A DNA stretch of 51,608 nt from contig JAHJBM010000015.1 of NCBI GenBank assembly GCA_018813505.1, forward strand, positions 1-51,608, in the 5' to 3' direction. Made by a program: the position numbers and the translations under genes. This document shows positions 1 to 6,644 of this stretch, piece after piece (the stretch's first letter is position 1; every line of letters begins with the position of its first letter). The notes under the pieces were generated by a model. It ran no database searches. It was given only the letters and a program-made list of their open reading frames with translations, and was not told the origin of the DNA. The DNA comes from Microcaldota archaeon. Its GTDB lineage: Archaea > Micrarchaeota > Micrarchaeia > Anstonellales > Bilamarchaeaceae.

Positions 1-32
1 CAGCTAAAAGACCGCTCAAGAAAGAAATTTAA

Positions 33-128
33 TTATCTTTTCTTTTTTGATTTCTTTGCAGATTTTTTCTTTGCAGGTGCTTTCTTCTTTACGACTTTCT
101 TCTTTGCAGCCTTTCTTTTTACAACCAT
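33..128 (-). CDS. Tiny lysine/alanine-rich basic protein (31 aa)
   Basis: A 31-codon frame read on the minus strand. The product begins MVVKRKAAKKKVV and more than half of its residues are Lys or Arg, in KKK runs separated by A, V, P and S. It is preceded by a strong GGGGTGA ribosome site 7 nt before the ATG, and by a TATA-like CTTTATAAG at 179-187, which leaves a leader of about 30 nt. These signals argue that it is a real gene despite its size. The composition resembles histone-H1-tail-like or other nucleic-acid-binding tails. A chromatin or RNA-binding role is inference; no domain is visible. Confidence 0.7.
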   Translation of the reverse strand: MVVKRKAAKKKVVKKKAPAKKKSAKKSKKKR

Positions 129-178
129 CTTGTTTCACCCCGATTTAATTTTTTTATAATTGTGATACAAAAACAACA

Positions 179-187
179 CTTATAAAG
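179..187 (-). promoter_or_regulatory. TATA-like element of the lysine-rich gene
   Basis: CTTTATAAG on the minus strand lies about 55 nt before the ATG of the tiny basic protein. This predicts a leadered mRNA that contains the GGGGTGA ribosome site. Confidence 0.4.
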
Positions 188-409
188 CTATGCTCGATTT
201 CTTACAAATTTTAAAAAAAAATACAAAAAAATACAAAATTAAAAGAAAAAAATAATTTCAATAAAATTATTTGCTTAACAAAAATTAGTCAGGAATAAAC
301 TTTTAAACAAATTTTGCAACGTTTTTTCTATTTGGAAAGTATAATAGAATTTTATGATATACACAGCAAAAATTTATGACAGTTGATGAAAATCGAGTTT
401 GCTAGGATT

Positions 410-418
410 TGTTTAAAC
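410..418 (+). promoter_or_regulatory. Possible TATA element for a transcript across the hairpin array
   Basis: TGTTTAAAC on the plus strand. A start site about 25 nt downstream would fall near 440, some 15 nt before the first long-range stem at 456. This is position-based inference only. Confidence 0.25.
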
Positions 419-455
419 GGCAAACATTCATGGATTCAGATTTTTCATAAATCAA

Positions 456-877
456 CGTGACCGAAGAGACCCCACTTTGAGAACGGCGAACCGTTCTCAA
501 ATTCCCATGTTCGTTGCAACGAACATGTGGACTGCAAGCACTCGCCACTTCGTGGCTCGGTCGCTTCGCAACGTGGGGTATATCTCCAATGGAACGTCGA
601 AACGTTCCATGGACCACAAATCTGTCGAACAGATTTGTCGGTCATTCGGTCACGACTTGTCGAGAACGGCGATCCGTTCTCGAACATGCTCGCGAACCAC
701 TGTTCGCGACATACCAAATGGAATCGCTGCACAAACTTGTTCGGCGAACCGAACAAGGTGCCAATTGTTGCTTCAAGCAACAATTTGGAGCAGCGGGGTA
801 TTAGACCCATTTGGCAATAAATAGCTCGCGCCCACCCAATCACAGCAAGCTGTGAGGTATTCACCCAGAGGGGAATA
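456..877 (+). ncRNA. Candidate structured non-coding RNA, multi-branched
   Basis: Beyond local hairpins, long-range stems nest cleanly. 456-465 pairs with 645-654 (10 bp); inside it 469-475 pairs with 573-579 (ACCCCAC/GTGGGGT). A second domain is closed by 714-721/807-814 (CCAAATGG/CCATTTGG) and 725-730/790-795, enclosing two hairpins. A bulged hairpin at 858-877 ends the block. Local G+C enrichment in an AT-rich genome fits an RNA gene. It lacks motifs I would expect of RNase P RNA, SRP RNA or tRNA. Plus-strand orientation is inferred from the TATA-like site near 410 and a GTTTCCAG motif at 903-925 like those found after other genes. Confidence 0.45.
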
Positions 878-1250
878 AATTGCGGTCGCCGGGAGAATCA
901 GAGTTTCCAGCATCCAGTTTCCAGTAATCGAATATATCAAACGAAACTGGAAACCACAAGAACAACCGATTGAAATTCGGATGATTTGAACGAGAATTCG
1001 TTCAAAACTTTTGAAAAAATGCAAATGCAATTTTTCAAATGAATTTTAATGGTATCATGAACGTCGAAACGTTCATGAATATTTTCGTGATCGAAATATC
1101 GATCTCGACATCCATTGAAATGCAACGCATTTCAATAGGAAACTGTAAACTCTTTTGAACCCGAGTCGTGAGCTTTTTCCATAACCAGGTTTTGGTGAAG
1201 CTTTTCCCAAAAGCTTCAATGGGAAGCTCAAATCCTACCATTATCCAAAA

Positions 1251-1361
1251 ACTTTTGGCATTGGATAGATATTTAGTCAAAAGTTTTACCAAAGACCTCA
1301 TGAAAATATAATGCCTTTTGATGAAACTTTTGGCATCGGATAGATACAAGTCAAAAGTTTC
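1251..1361 (+). repeat. Imperfect direct repeat, two copies
   Basis: About 36 nt starting ACTTTTGGCAT at 1251-1287 recur at 1326-1361 with a few substitutions. Both copies contain GGATAGAT and end in GTCAAAAGTTT, so each copy can also fold on itself (ACTTTTG with CAAAAGT). They sit at the distal end of the hairpin array. Confidence 0.7.
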
Positions 1362-1514
1362 CTAGACTACGACCGCATAGATACTAAAACCAAAAAATGG
1401 TTTTAGAAGCTAATAACAGAAAAACATCTCAAATAGTTTTTAAATTTTGGGATTATAACAAAAATAAAGAAGATAGATAGCAAAATAATAAAATAAGAAG
1501 AGAGATAAATCTGA

Positions 1515-1967
1515 TCATTGCAATTCTTCTAATTTCTGGAAAAGTTTAACCATTTTACTTTTCACAGTAACGGGGATAGGAACTGCAACTTCAATTAACT
1601 CTACAGTTATCTCATCCTTGGCATCATCTATCTTGACAACCTTGGCGCGCTCACCCTTAAACGGTCCTGAAGACATTTCAACAGTATCTCCAGGTTCGAT
1701 AACAAGAGTTGGCTTTTGAGTAGTCTTCAGTAGGTTTTCGATCTCTGACAATGCAATAGGGGATCTTAGGAAACCCTTAACATGTTTTACCTTTTGGATA
1801 AGCTTAACCAAAGTGTTTTCATCTGAAGACTCAATAAAAAGATATCCTTTAACATTATCAACATGGACAATGGAATAAACATCGAGTTTTTCAGATCTTG
1901 ATTTTTTCATCAGTATCTCTGCAATAATCTTTTCTTGGCCGGAAGTAACACGAATTGTATATATCAT
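1515..1967 (-). CDS. nusG: Transcription elongation factor NusG/Spt5
   Basis: A 150-aa archaeal Spt5/NusG. The N-terminal NGN domain starts MIYTIRVTSGQEK and covers about residues 1-85. A KOW motif follows near residues 92-118 (EPGDTVEMSSGPFKGERAKV). With its Spt4 partner it binds the RNA polymerase clamp and promotes processive elongation. I chose the ATG at 1967 rather than the in-frame TTG at 1979, because GGGTGA sits 4 nt before that ATG. The site overlaps the stop of secE, so translation is probably coupled. Ribosomal protein L11 and L1 genes often follow nusG in archaea; here the hairpin array follows instead. Confidence 0.95.
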   Translation of the reverse strand: MIYTIRVTSGQEKIIAEILMKKSRSEKLDVYSIVHVDNVKGYLFIESSDENTLVKLIQKVKHVKGFLRSPIALSEIENLLKTTQKPTLVIEPGDTVEMSSGPFKGERAKVVKIDDAKDEITVELIEVAVPIPVTVKSKMVKLFQKLEELQ

Positions 1968-1971
1968 AATT

Positions 1972-2136
1972 TCACCCAATAAGACCGAAGAGAACCGATA
2001 TTACAAAACCAACAAGACCGAATATGACCATACCAAGAGCCGTAACTTTTGCCACTTTTGAAAATTCCGCATTTGTTGGTTTGCGTGATATATATAATGC
2101 ACGAATACATCGCCTTATCAGTTCATTCAAATCCAA
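1972..2136 (-). CDS. secE: Preprotein translocase subunit SecE/Sec61-gamma (54 aa)
   Basis: A short frame between ftsZ and nusG. The product carries the SecE signature ALYISRKPTNAEFSKVAKVT followed by one transmembrane helix (GMVIFGLVGFVISVLFGLIG). SecE clamps the SecY pore in the membrane and is essential for protein export. The start is a TTG at 2136, placed 4 nt after a GGTGG site that overlaps the ftsZ TAG stop. Its own TGA is embedded in the GGGTGA site of nusG. Family, size and the ftsZ-secE-nusG order all agree. Confidence 0.92.
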   Translation of the reverse strand: MDLNELIRRCIRALYISRKPTNAEFSKVAKVTALGMVIFGLVGFVISVLFGLIG

Positions 2137-2144
2137 AATACCAC

Positions 2145-3299
2145 CTAGCCTATAATATCAAGATCAAGCGTTTCAAGATCCGTACCCTGAACAGTTATAT
2201 TGTGTTTTGGGAACCTAACGCCTGCAAGTACTACAAGTACACGCATGGAAGACTTTTTTAGGCTTTCATTTATTCTTGCACCCCAAATTATGTGTGCATT
2301 CTGATTAATACGACCCGAAGTCTCTGATACGACATACTCAGCCTCTTTCAAACTCATGTCTTCGCCACCAATCACATTGATCAATGCACGAGTAGAAGTA
2401 CTGATATCTGCATCAAGAAGAGGTGAATTCAATGCAGTTTCAACTGCGATTCTTGCGCGATCCTCTTGTTTTGCATCCAATGACGCTTCACCAAGACCAA
2501 TAACTGCAAAGCCAGCTTCTGATAGGATAGTACGTAAATCAGCAAAATCAACATTAACCAGACCAGATTTGGTAACAAGTTCAGCGATACCTTTTACGGA
2601 TCCTGCAAGAACCTCATCACAAACCTTGAAAGCAGTATTCAAAGGAAGGTTTGGCACAAGACTTAGTAAACGGTCATTTTTTATGACGATAAGCGTATCA
2701 GTGTGCTTTTTTAGTTTTTCAAGACCTAAAAGGGCATTTTCCATACGTACTTTACCTTCGGAATTAAACGGAAGAGTAACGACTGCAACAGTTAATGCAC
2801 CAAGTGACCTTGCTGCTTCTGCTATTACAGGAGCACTGCCAGTACCGGTTCCACCACCTAGACCGCAGGTTATGAAAACCATTGCAGGATCTTCCAGGGA
2901 TTTTTTTATCTCTTCCATGGATTCCTTGGCAGATTCCTCGCCAATAGCTGGATTACTACCTGCTCCACGTCCTTTGCTCAGTTTTTTGCCTAGAAGAACT
3001 TTTTTATTTGCTCTAGTATGAAGTAGGTGTCTTGCATCAGTATTCATTGCAACCAACCTAACGCCATCTATGCCCATCTCGAAGATTCTATCAAGAGTAT
3101 TACTACCGCTACCACCAGAACCGACAATAAAGATATTTTGTTTTGTCTCATCCAAAAATTTTAAGATTTCTTCGTCATCCTGTGATTTGGGAGAGATATC
3201 CTGAATAATTCTTTTTTCAATCTGAGACTGTCGTATTGATTGTTCTTGATTTGAAATGCCATTTGTTGTCTGAGTAGGGATTGGTACGTTATTGTCCAC
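2145..3299 (-). CDS. ftsZ: Cell division protein FtsZ
   Basis: A 384-aa tubulin-family GTPase that forms the cytokinetic ring at mid-cell. About 50 variable N-terminal residues precede the Rossmann core (IFIVGSGGSGSNT). The tubulin signature GGGTGTGS is at residues 148-155, MNTD at 85-88, and the T7-loop catalytic motif NVDFAD at 249-254. The tail ends LDLDIIG. The start is a GTG at 3299 with GGTGA 4 nt upstream. It heads the ftsZ-secE-nusG operon, driven by a TATA box at 3352-3360. Archaea often carry two FtsZ paralogues; which one this is cannot be decided here. Confidence 0.96.
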   Translation of the reverse strand: MDNNVPIPTQTTNGISNQEQSIRQSQIEKRIIQDISPKSQDDEEILKFLDETKQNIFIVGSGGSGSNTLDRIFEMGIDGVRLVAMNTDARHLLHTRANKKVLLGKKLSKGRGAGSNPAIGEESAKESMEEIKKSLEDPAMVFITCGLGGGTGTGSAPVIAEAARSLGALTVAVVTLPFNSEGKVRMENALLGLEKLKKHTDTLIVIKNDRLLSLVPNLPLNTAFKVCDEVLAGSVKGIAELVTKSGLVNVDFADLRTILSEAGFAVIGLGEASLDAKQEDRARIAVETALNSPLLDADISTSTRALINVIGGEDMSLKEAEYVVSETSGRINQNAHIIWGARINESLKKSSMRVLVVLAGVRFPKHNITVQGTDLETLDLDIIG

Positions 3300-3351
3300 G
3301 CTATCACCTTATGAATAATAGAAAAATTGGTAGACTAAATTAGAATGAAAA

Positions 3352-3360
3352 CATATAAAT
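3352..3360 (-). promoter_or_regulatory. TATA box of the ftsZ-secE-nusG operon
   Basis: ATTTATATG on the minus strand, 53-61 nt before the FtsZ GTG. It predicts a short leader containing the GGTGA ribosome site. Confidence 0.55.
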
Positions 3361-3414
3361 AACTACCTAACCTAAATGAGCAAAACAGGGCAAAAGAAAG
3401 GTGGGAAACTAAAG

Positions 3415-3422
3415 ATATAAAT
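3415..3422 (+). promoter_or_regulatory. TATA box, leaderless start
   Basis: ATATAAAT is centred 25 nt before the ATG at 3443, the spacing expected for a leaderless archaeal transcript. Confidence 0.5.
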
Positions 3423-3442
3423 GTACGGGGTTCGCTGGTTTT

Positions 3443-3943
3443 ATGCAAAAAAGATATGATAAGAGTGAAAATGTGAAACAGAAATCAGAACTACCCGTAG
3501 CGAGGCCACTAATGCGAGTACTTCGCGGGTTGGTATCGGTTAGCGCCTTGGTAGCTGGAACCGCATGTCATCATCCAAATCAGATACATATTATAGATAG
3601 ACAAAAGGAGGCAGGCGTAGTCATAGAACAGGAAAGGGAGGTCACAACAAATATCTATAGGGAAGGAGACGTCATCTGGAGTTCTGGTTCAGAAACAAGA
3701 CATTTTGAAATGAGAATAAGGCGGATAACAGATACGGGTGTAGAGTTGGATATTTATTATATGACAGACAACGGACAACTTAGGATTACACCAGAACAAA
3801 CTCCAATATTGGCAAATTTTGATGGAACTATTGAAAACGCCGGAAGGCTATCGCCAGGCATAATTATAAAGGCTGAAAGAACTCAAAATTCTGATGAAAC
3901 GCGCATTGCAGTAATAGAATGCACCTCCTGCCAGAATATGTAA
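3443..3943 (+). CDS. Predicted lipoprotein-like exported protein, unknown function
   Basis: 166 aa, not recognised. About 28 charged N-terminal residues precede a hydrophobic stretch (GLVSVSALVAGTAC) that ends in a Cys at about residue 42. This resembles a lipobox, or alternatively a signal peptide with an unusually long n-region. The rest is hydrophilic and beta-rich (for example HFEMRIRRITDTGVELDIYY), with a C-terminal CTSC pair. A TATA box 25 nt upstream supports the start. It converges with the rhomboid gene, with a motif-rich spacer between them. A surface or periplasm-like location is inferred. Confidence 0.65.
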   Translation: MQKRYDKSENVKQKSELPVARPLMRVLRGLVSVSALVAGTACHHPNQIHIIDRQKEAGVVIEQEREVTTNIYREGDVIWSSGSETRHFEMRIRRITDTGVELDIYYMTDNGQLRITPEQTPILANFDGTIENAGRLSPGIIIKAERTQNSDETRIAVIECTSCQNM

Positions 3944-3961
3944 AAAAAATCCGATCGAAGC

Positions 3962-4035
3962 AGTGAACTGAAAACAAAACATCAAAACCCCGAAACAGAA
4001 AACCCAAGACCGGAAACTGAGAACTGTAAACTCAC
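3962..4035 (-). repeat. Gene-end GTTTCCAG/GGGTTTTG element, copy 1
   Basis: Read on the minus strand, directly after the rhomboid TGA, this is a T/G-rich run with GTTTACAGTTC, AGTTTCCGG, TTGGGTTTT and GGGGTTTTGATG. Similar strings follow the stop codons at 43140 (minus) and 44984 (plus). It is degenerate and purine-biased on the plus strand. It could be a 3'-end or termination element, or a dispersed simple repeat. Confidence 0.55.
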
Positions 4036-4634
4036 TGTGCCCATGGATCGGCATGTAAATCATATCTTATGCGATTTTTCAAATACCATGCATAGCCTAA
4101 TCCAAATAATAAACCACCGAGATGAGCCGCACTTGCAATACCACTACTGGTATCAAATGAACCAAATAGTTCTAGAGCTATCCAAAATACTGCAGCATAT
4201 TTCATCTTCATTGGAATAAACCAGAAAAAGATCCTCATTTCAGGCAGTATCATTGCAACCGCACCAAGAATCCCGAAGATAGCACCACTTGCACCAAGAG
4301 CAGGAATTGGAGGAATAATACCCAATAAATAAGTCATATAATAGAATAAACCACCTAATAATCCGGCACCAAAAAAAATAATCAGATAATCTCTCTTGCT
4401 AATCTGTCTTTCCAAAATACTTCCAAAAAGGTAAAGTGCATATCCATTGAATAGAATGTGCATGACGCCACCATGAAGAAACATGCTAGTAATAAAACGC
4501 CAAGGTTGGGTTAAGGCAACCGTAGGCGAGAATATGAAAAGAGATGTAAGCAAACCATCCATCCCGCCAGTCATAAGCTGAAGAATGAATACTATACCAA
4601 TAATTGCAAGAAAATAAGTGGAAAGATTCGCCAT
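4032..4634 (-). CDS. Rhomboid-family intramembrane serine protease
   Basis: A 200-aa polytopic protein with about six transmembrane helices. Rhomboid hallmarks are present: HILFNG (Asn63), the nucleophile in GASGAIFG (Ser116), and AAHLGG (His171), giving the Ser-His dyad. Rhomboids cut single-pass membrane proteins within the bilayer. The start is the ATG at 4634, followed by a hydrophobic first helix. It lies 21 nt downstream of the PP2C gene on the same strand, so co-transcription with trm1 and PP2C is possible. Substrates are unknown. Confidence 0.95.
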   Translation of the reverse strand: MANLSTYFLAIIGIVFILQLMTGGMDGLLTSLFIFSPTVALTQPWRFITSMFLHGGVMHILFNGYALYLFGSILERQISKRDYLIIFFGAGLLGGLFYYMTYLLGIIPPIPALGASGAIFGILGAVAMILPEMRIFFWFIPMKMKYAAVFWIALELFGSFDTSSGIASAAHLGGLLFGLGYAWYLKNRIRYDLHADPWAQ

Positions 4635-4655
4635 AGCCTAGTTCACTACGATAAA

Positions 4656-5483
4656 TCATTTAAATCCGATGCAAATGATAGAAATATCATCATCTTTTGG
4701 GTGGAGGAGGCGATCTTTATGTTCGATCTTACCAGCAGAGATACGCTTTGTTATATCTACCATAAGAGATCTGACAATGTTTTCAGAAGAGCCTTCTTTT
4801 GGCAGGATATTTTTCAGATCAACTAAACCAAGCGAATCTGTGATGTAACCATCATGAACACCAACATAAAGATTATCTAAAAGACCATCAGTGGCAATGA
4901 TAAGTTTTTCATCCTTAGCCAATTTGCCTGATTTTGTACAAACGATAATATCATTATTAGAAGGACCAATGAAAGATGTAATCATATGTCTAGAAGATAA
5001 AAACTTCAAAATTGAATCGCCATTCCTCACAACGCGCGCCAGATGAAGCTCGCTATATATAGAATCGCCCGTGATAGTATAGATGGGCGAATCACCAACA
5101 CCCGCAATAGTTACTGTGCCGTCCTTTTCCAAAAATACAATAGAACCAGTCGTAAAACCTTTTTTTATTTTTGTGTGAGAATGAACAAGAGCATCTTCCA
5201 AAAGCTTTTCTGTTGCATGATCATGTGCTCTGAGGGATTCAAGAATATTAGCTGCCGCAACTGATGAAGCAAGTGCGGCATCAGGCTCGCCACTGACCCC
5301 GTCAAAAACTCCTGCAATAAGTTTGTTTTTATCATAATAAACAAATGCCGAGTCCCCGCATTCACTGTTGCCTTTTTTCACAGAAACGCAAAAATCGCAG
5401 AATGTCAATTGGCTAGTGACAGTTTGTTCATCTTTAACTTCTGATCCTTTGATCAGGATTTCATCGGATTTTTTCAGCATCAT
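4656..5483 (-). CDS. PP2C-family serine/threonine phosphatase
   Basis: 275 aa. PPM/PP2C metal-binding motifs are intact: GDSAF (Asp44), GVFDGVSG (residues 58-65), AGVGDSPIY, IATDGLLDN and a C-terminal KDDDISIICIG. It should be a cytosolic Mn/Mg-dependent phosphatase that removes phosphate from Ser/Thr. Its ATG overlaps the trm1 stop (ATGA), and the GGGGGG within the trm1 end may serve as ribosome site, so the two are translationally coupled. No kinase gene is visible in the window. The N-terminal 25 residues are extra to the fold. Confidence 0.9.
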   Translation of the reverse strand: MMLKKSDEILIKGSEVKDEQTVTSQLTFCDFCVSVKKGNSECGDSAFVYYDKNKLIAGVFDGVSGEPDAALASSVAAANILESLRAHDHATEKLLEDALVHSHTKIKKGFTTGSIVFLEKDGTVTIAGVGDSPIYTITGDSIYSELHLARVVRNGDSILKFLSSRHMITSFIGPSNNDIIVCTKSGKLAKDEKLIIATDGLLDNLYVGVHDGYITDSLGLVDLKNILPKEGSSENIVRSLMVDITKRISAGKIEHKDRLLHPKDDDISIICIGFK

Positions 5484-6580
5484 AACCCCCCGAGAATCTT
5501 TTTGTATGGTGCGGTTGTTTTTATTGAAATTTTTGAAAAATGGGTTCGTACTGTTTGATAACCTTGTTGTTCAAGCGAATCTATAACCTCGATCATTTTT
5601 GGCATGGATATTGAACCTTTAATTTGAGAACACTTATGAAGATCATAATAATATGGAGGCATACCAACCTCCCCGGAAAGAAGAGTGAGCATTTTATCGA
5701 TTTCTTTTTTGTGAGTGTAATCACGGGCTTTGTTCAGTCCCTGCATTTTATTAACAAACTTGCGATTGTGGATTTCTCCCAACCATAATTGTCCGGCAAA
5801 GTCATTTTTTGAACCGCAATTTGAACAGCTGATTTCTGGAAACTGTGAATGCCCCCTAAAACCGCACTTATGGCAATGAAAGACATATCCAAGCTGCTTT
5901 AGACTTTCATATGCAAGATCTGCACTTCGTTTAACCCTAAGCACGGATTTGAGATAATGTCTGTCAGAAAATGATACCAGCGGCTCTATACCCATATTGA
6001 ACTCGGCAGCAACTTCTGCAATGCGCTTGATCATTATCCTAAGGCCAGTTTCATGGGTGAATTCGTTGTTCATTGGCTTTGCATGGTAATTTTTCATGCA
6101 TGGAGCGGTCTTGCCACCACACAATACTGCCACATCAGTTGCAGTAACTGAGAGATATGCTGATTTTTTTGGATTGAAAAACCTGAACGAATCTAAAAGA
6201 TATGGACTAGGAGTGCCAAACGGATCGATCTCAAGAAAATCAGCAGTGTATTCAAATGCAAGCTTTGAGATGTTACCTTTTTTTGCATCAGATTTGAGTT
6301 TGTTTGACTTTGCATTTTTTTTTGCAAGCGATATTGCTTTTTGATCGATGTCAATGAATGTGAGCGAACTAACATTTTGATTTTCCTTTGCATAACGAAT
6401 GCCACGTATTCCGCTGGCGCAAAACGCATCCACAACATCAAGACCAACATGTGTTTCGTTTGTCTTGGATGTTTCATCTATTGCCCCAACTGCAAGTGAG
6501 GACATGCTTCTGCAAAAAGTCATGTTAGGATTATAGAAAACATCTTTGTTGGTTGAAAATTTGATTTTCTCTTCTTCCAT
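5480..6580 (-). CDS. trm1: tRNA (guanine26-N2)-dimethyltransferase Trm1
   Basis: 366 aa, the normal archaeal length. Features in order: VFYNPNM near residues 14-20, the SAM-binding motif DVVDAFCASGIRGIRYAKE at about 48-66, the catalytic region EIDPFGTPSPYL, and a four-Cys zinc site (CHKCG ... CSNCG) in the C-terminal domain. It makes m2,2G26 in tRNA using S-adenosylmethionine. A T-rich TATA-like element about 26 nt upstream implies a leaderless mRNA. It is the first gene of a trm1-PP2C(-rhomboid) unit and is divergent from the carbamoyltransferase-like gene. Confidence 0.95.
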   Translation of the reverse strand: MEEEKIKFSTNKDVFYNPNMTFCRSMSSLAVGAIDETSKTNETHVGLDVVDAFCASGIRGIRYAKENQNVSSLTFIDIDQKAISLAKKNAKSNKLKSDAKKGNISKLAFEYTADFLEIDPFGTPSPYLLDSFRFFNPKKSAYLSVTATDVAVLCGGKTAPCMKNYHAKPMNNEFTHETGLRIMIKRIAEVAAEFNMGIEPLVSFSDRHYLKSVLRVKRSADLAYESLKQLGYVFHCHKCGFRGHSQFPEISCSNCGSKNDFAGQLWLGEIHNRKFVNKMQGLNKARDYTHKKEIDKMLTLLSGEVGMPPYYYDLHKCSQIKGSISMPKMIEVIDSLEQQGYQTVRTHFSKISIKTTAPYKKILGGL

Positions 6581-6601
6581 AATATATTAACACACGGCAA
6601 C

Positions 6602-6611
6602 CTTAAAAAAA
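6602..6611 (-). promoter_or_regulatory. TATA-like element of trm1
   Basis: A minus-strand TTTTTTTAAG run centred about 26 nt before the trm1 ATG, consistent with a leaderless start. Confidence 0.35.
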
Positions 6612-6626
6612 TGCGATACACAGATA

Positions 6627-6634
6627 TTTATATA
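6627..6634 (+). promoter_or_regulatory. TATA box of the carbamoyltransferase-like gene
   Basis: TTTATATA on the plus strand. Start sites about 25 nt downstream fall near the second ATG (6654), so translation may begin there rather than at 6645. Confidence 0.5.
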
Positions 6635-6644
6635 GGCGTTTTTT

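Larger units (their letters stand above)
456..1406. other. Array of about 20 perfect hairpins, no credible protein gene
   Basis: Nearly continuous short inverted repeats. Clear ones (left arm/right arm): 476-486/491-501, 506-516/517-527, 544-548/552-556, 589-597/602-610, 616-625/629-638, 661-669/674-682, 690-697/702-709, 736-744/749-757, 763-773/775-785, 841-846/849-854, 917-925/946-954, 985-993/998-1006, about 1010-1018/1031-1039, 1056-1064/1069-1077, 1089-1094/1099-1104, 1114-1123/1127-1136, 1197-1205/1209-1217, 1245-1250/1253-1258 and 1384-1392/1398-1406. Arms are 5-11 bp and loops mostly 3-5 nt. The first half is visibly richer in G+C than flanking DNA. The open frames here are short, overlap on both strands and are by-products of the palindromes. 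Whether this acts as RNA or DNA is not shown. Confidence 0.85.

Noticed and set aside
402-1349. Several overlapping open frames on both strands of the hairpin island
   Set aside because: They arise from palindromic sequence, have no ribosome sites and low-complexity products, and no family is recognised.
456-1406. CRISPR array
   Set aside because: Hairpins differ in sequence and spacing; there are no identical repeats with uniform spacers and no cas genes.
456-1406. Replication origin next to the cell-division cluster
   Set aside because: No Orc1/Cdc6 gene and no recognisable origin-box repeats; kept only as a hypothesis.
2049-2261. 70-codon plus-strand frame over secE and the ftsZ end
   Set aside because: Antisense to two well-supported genes, no start signal.
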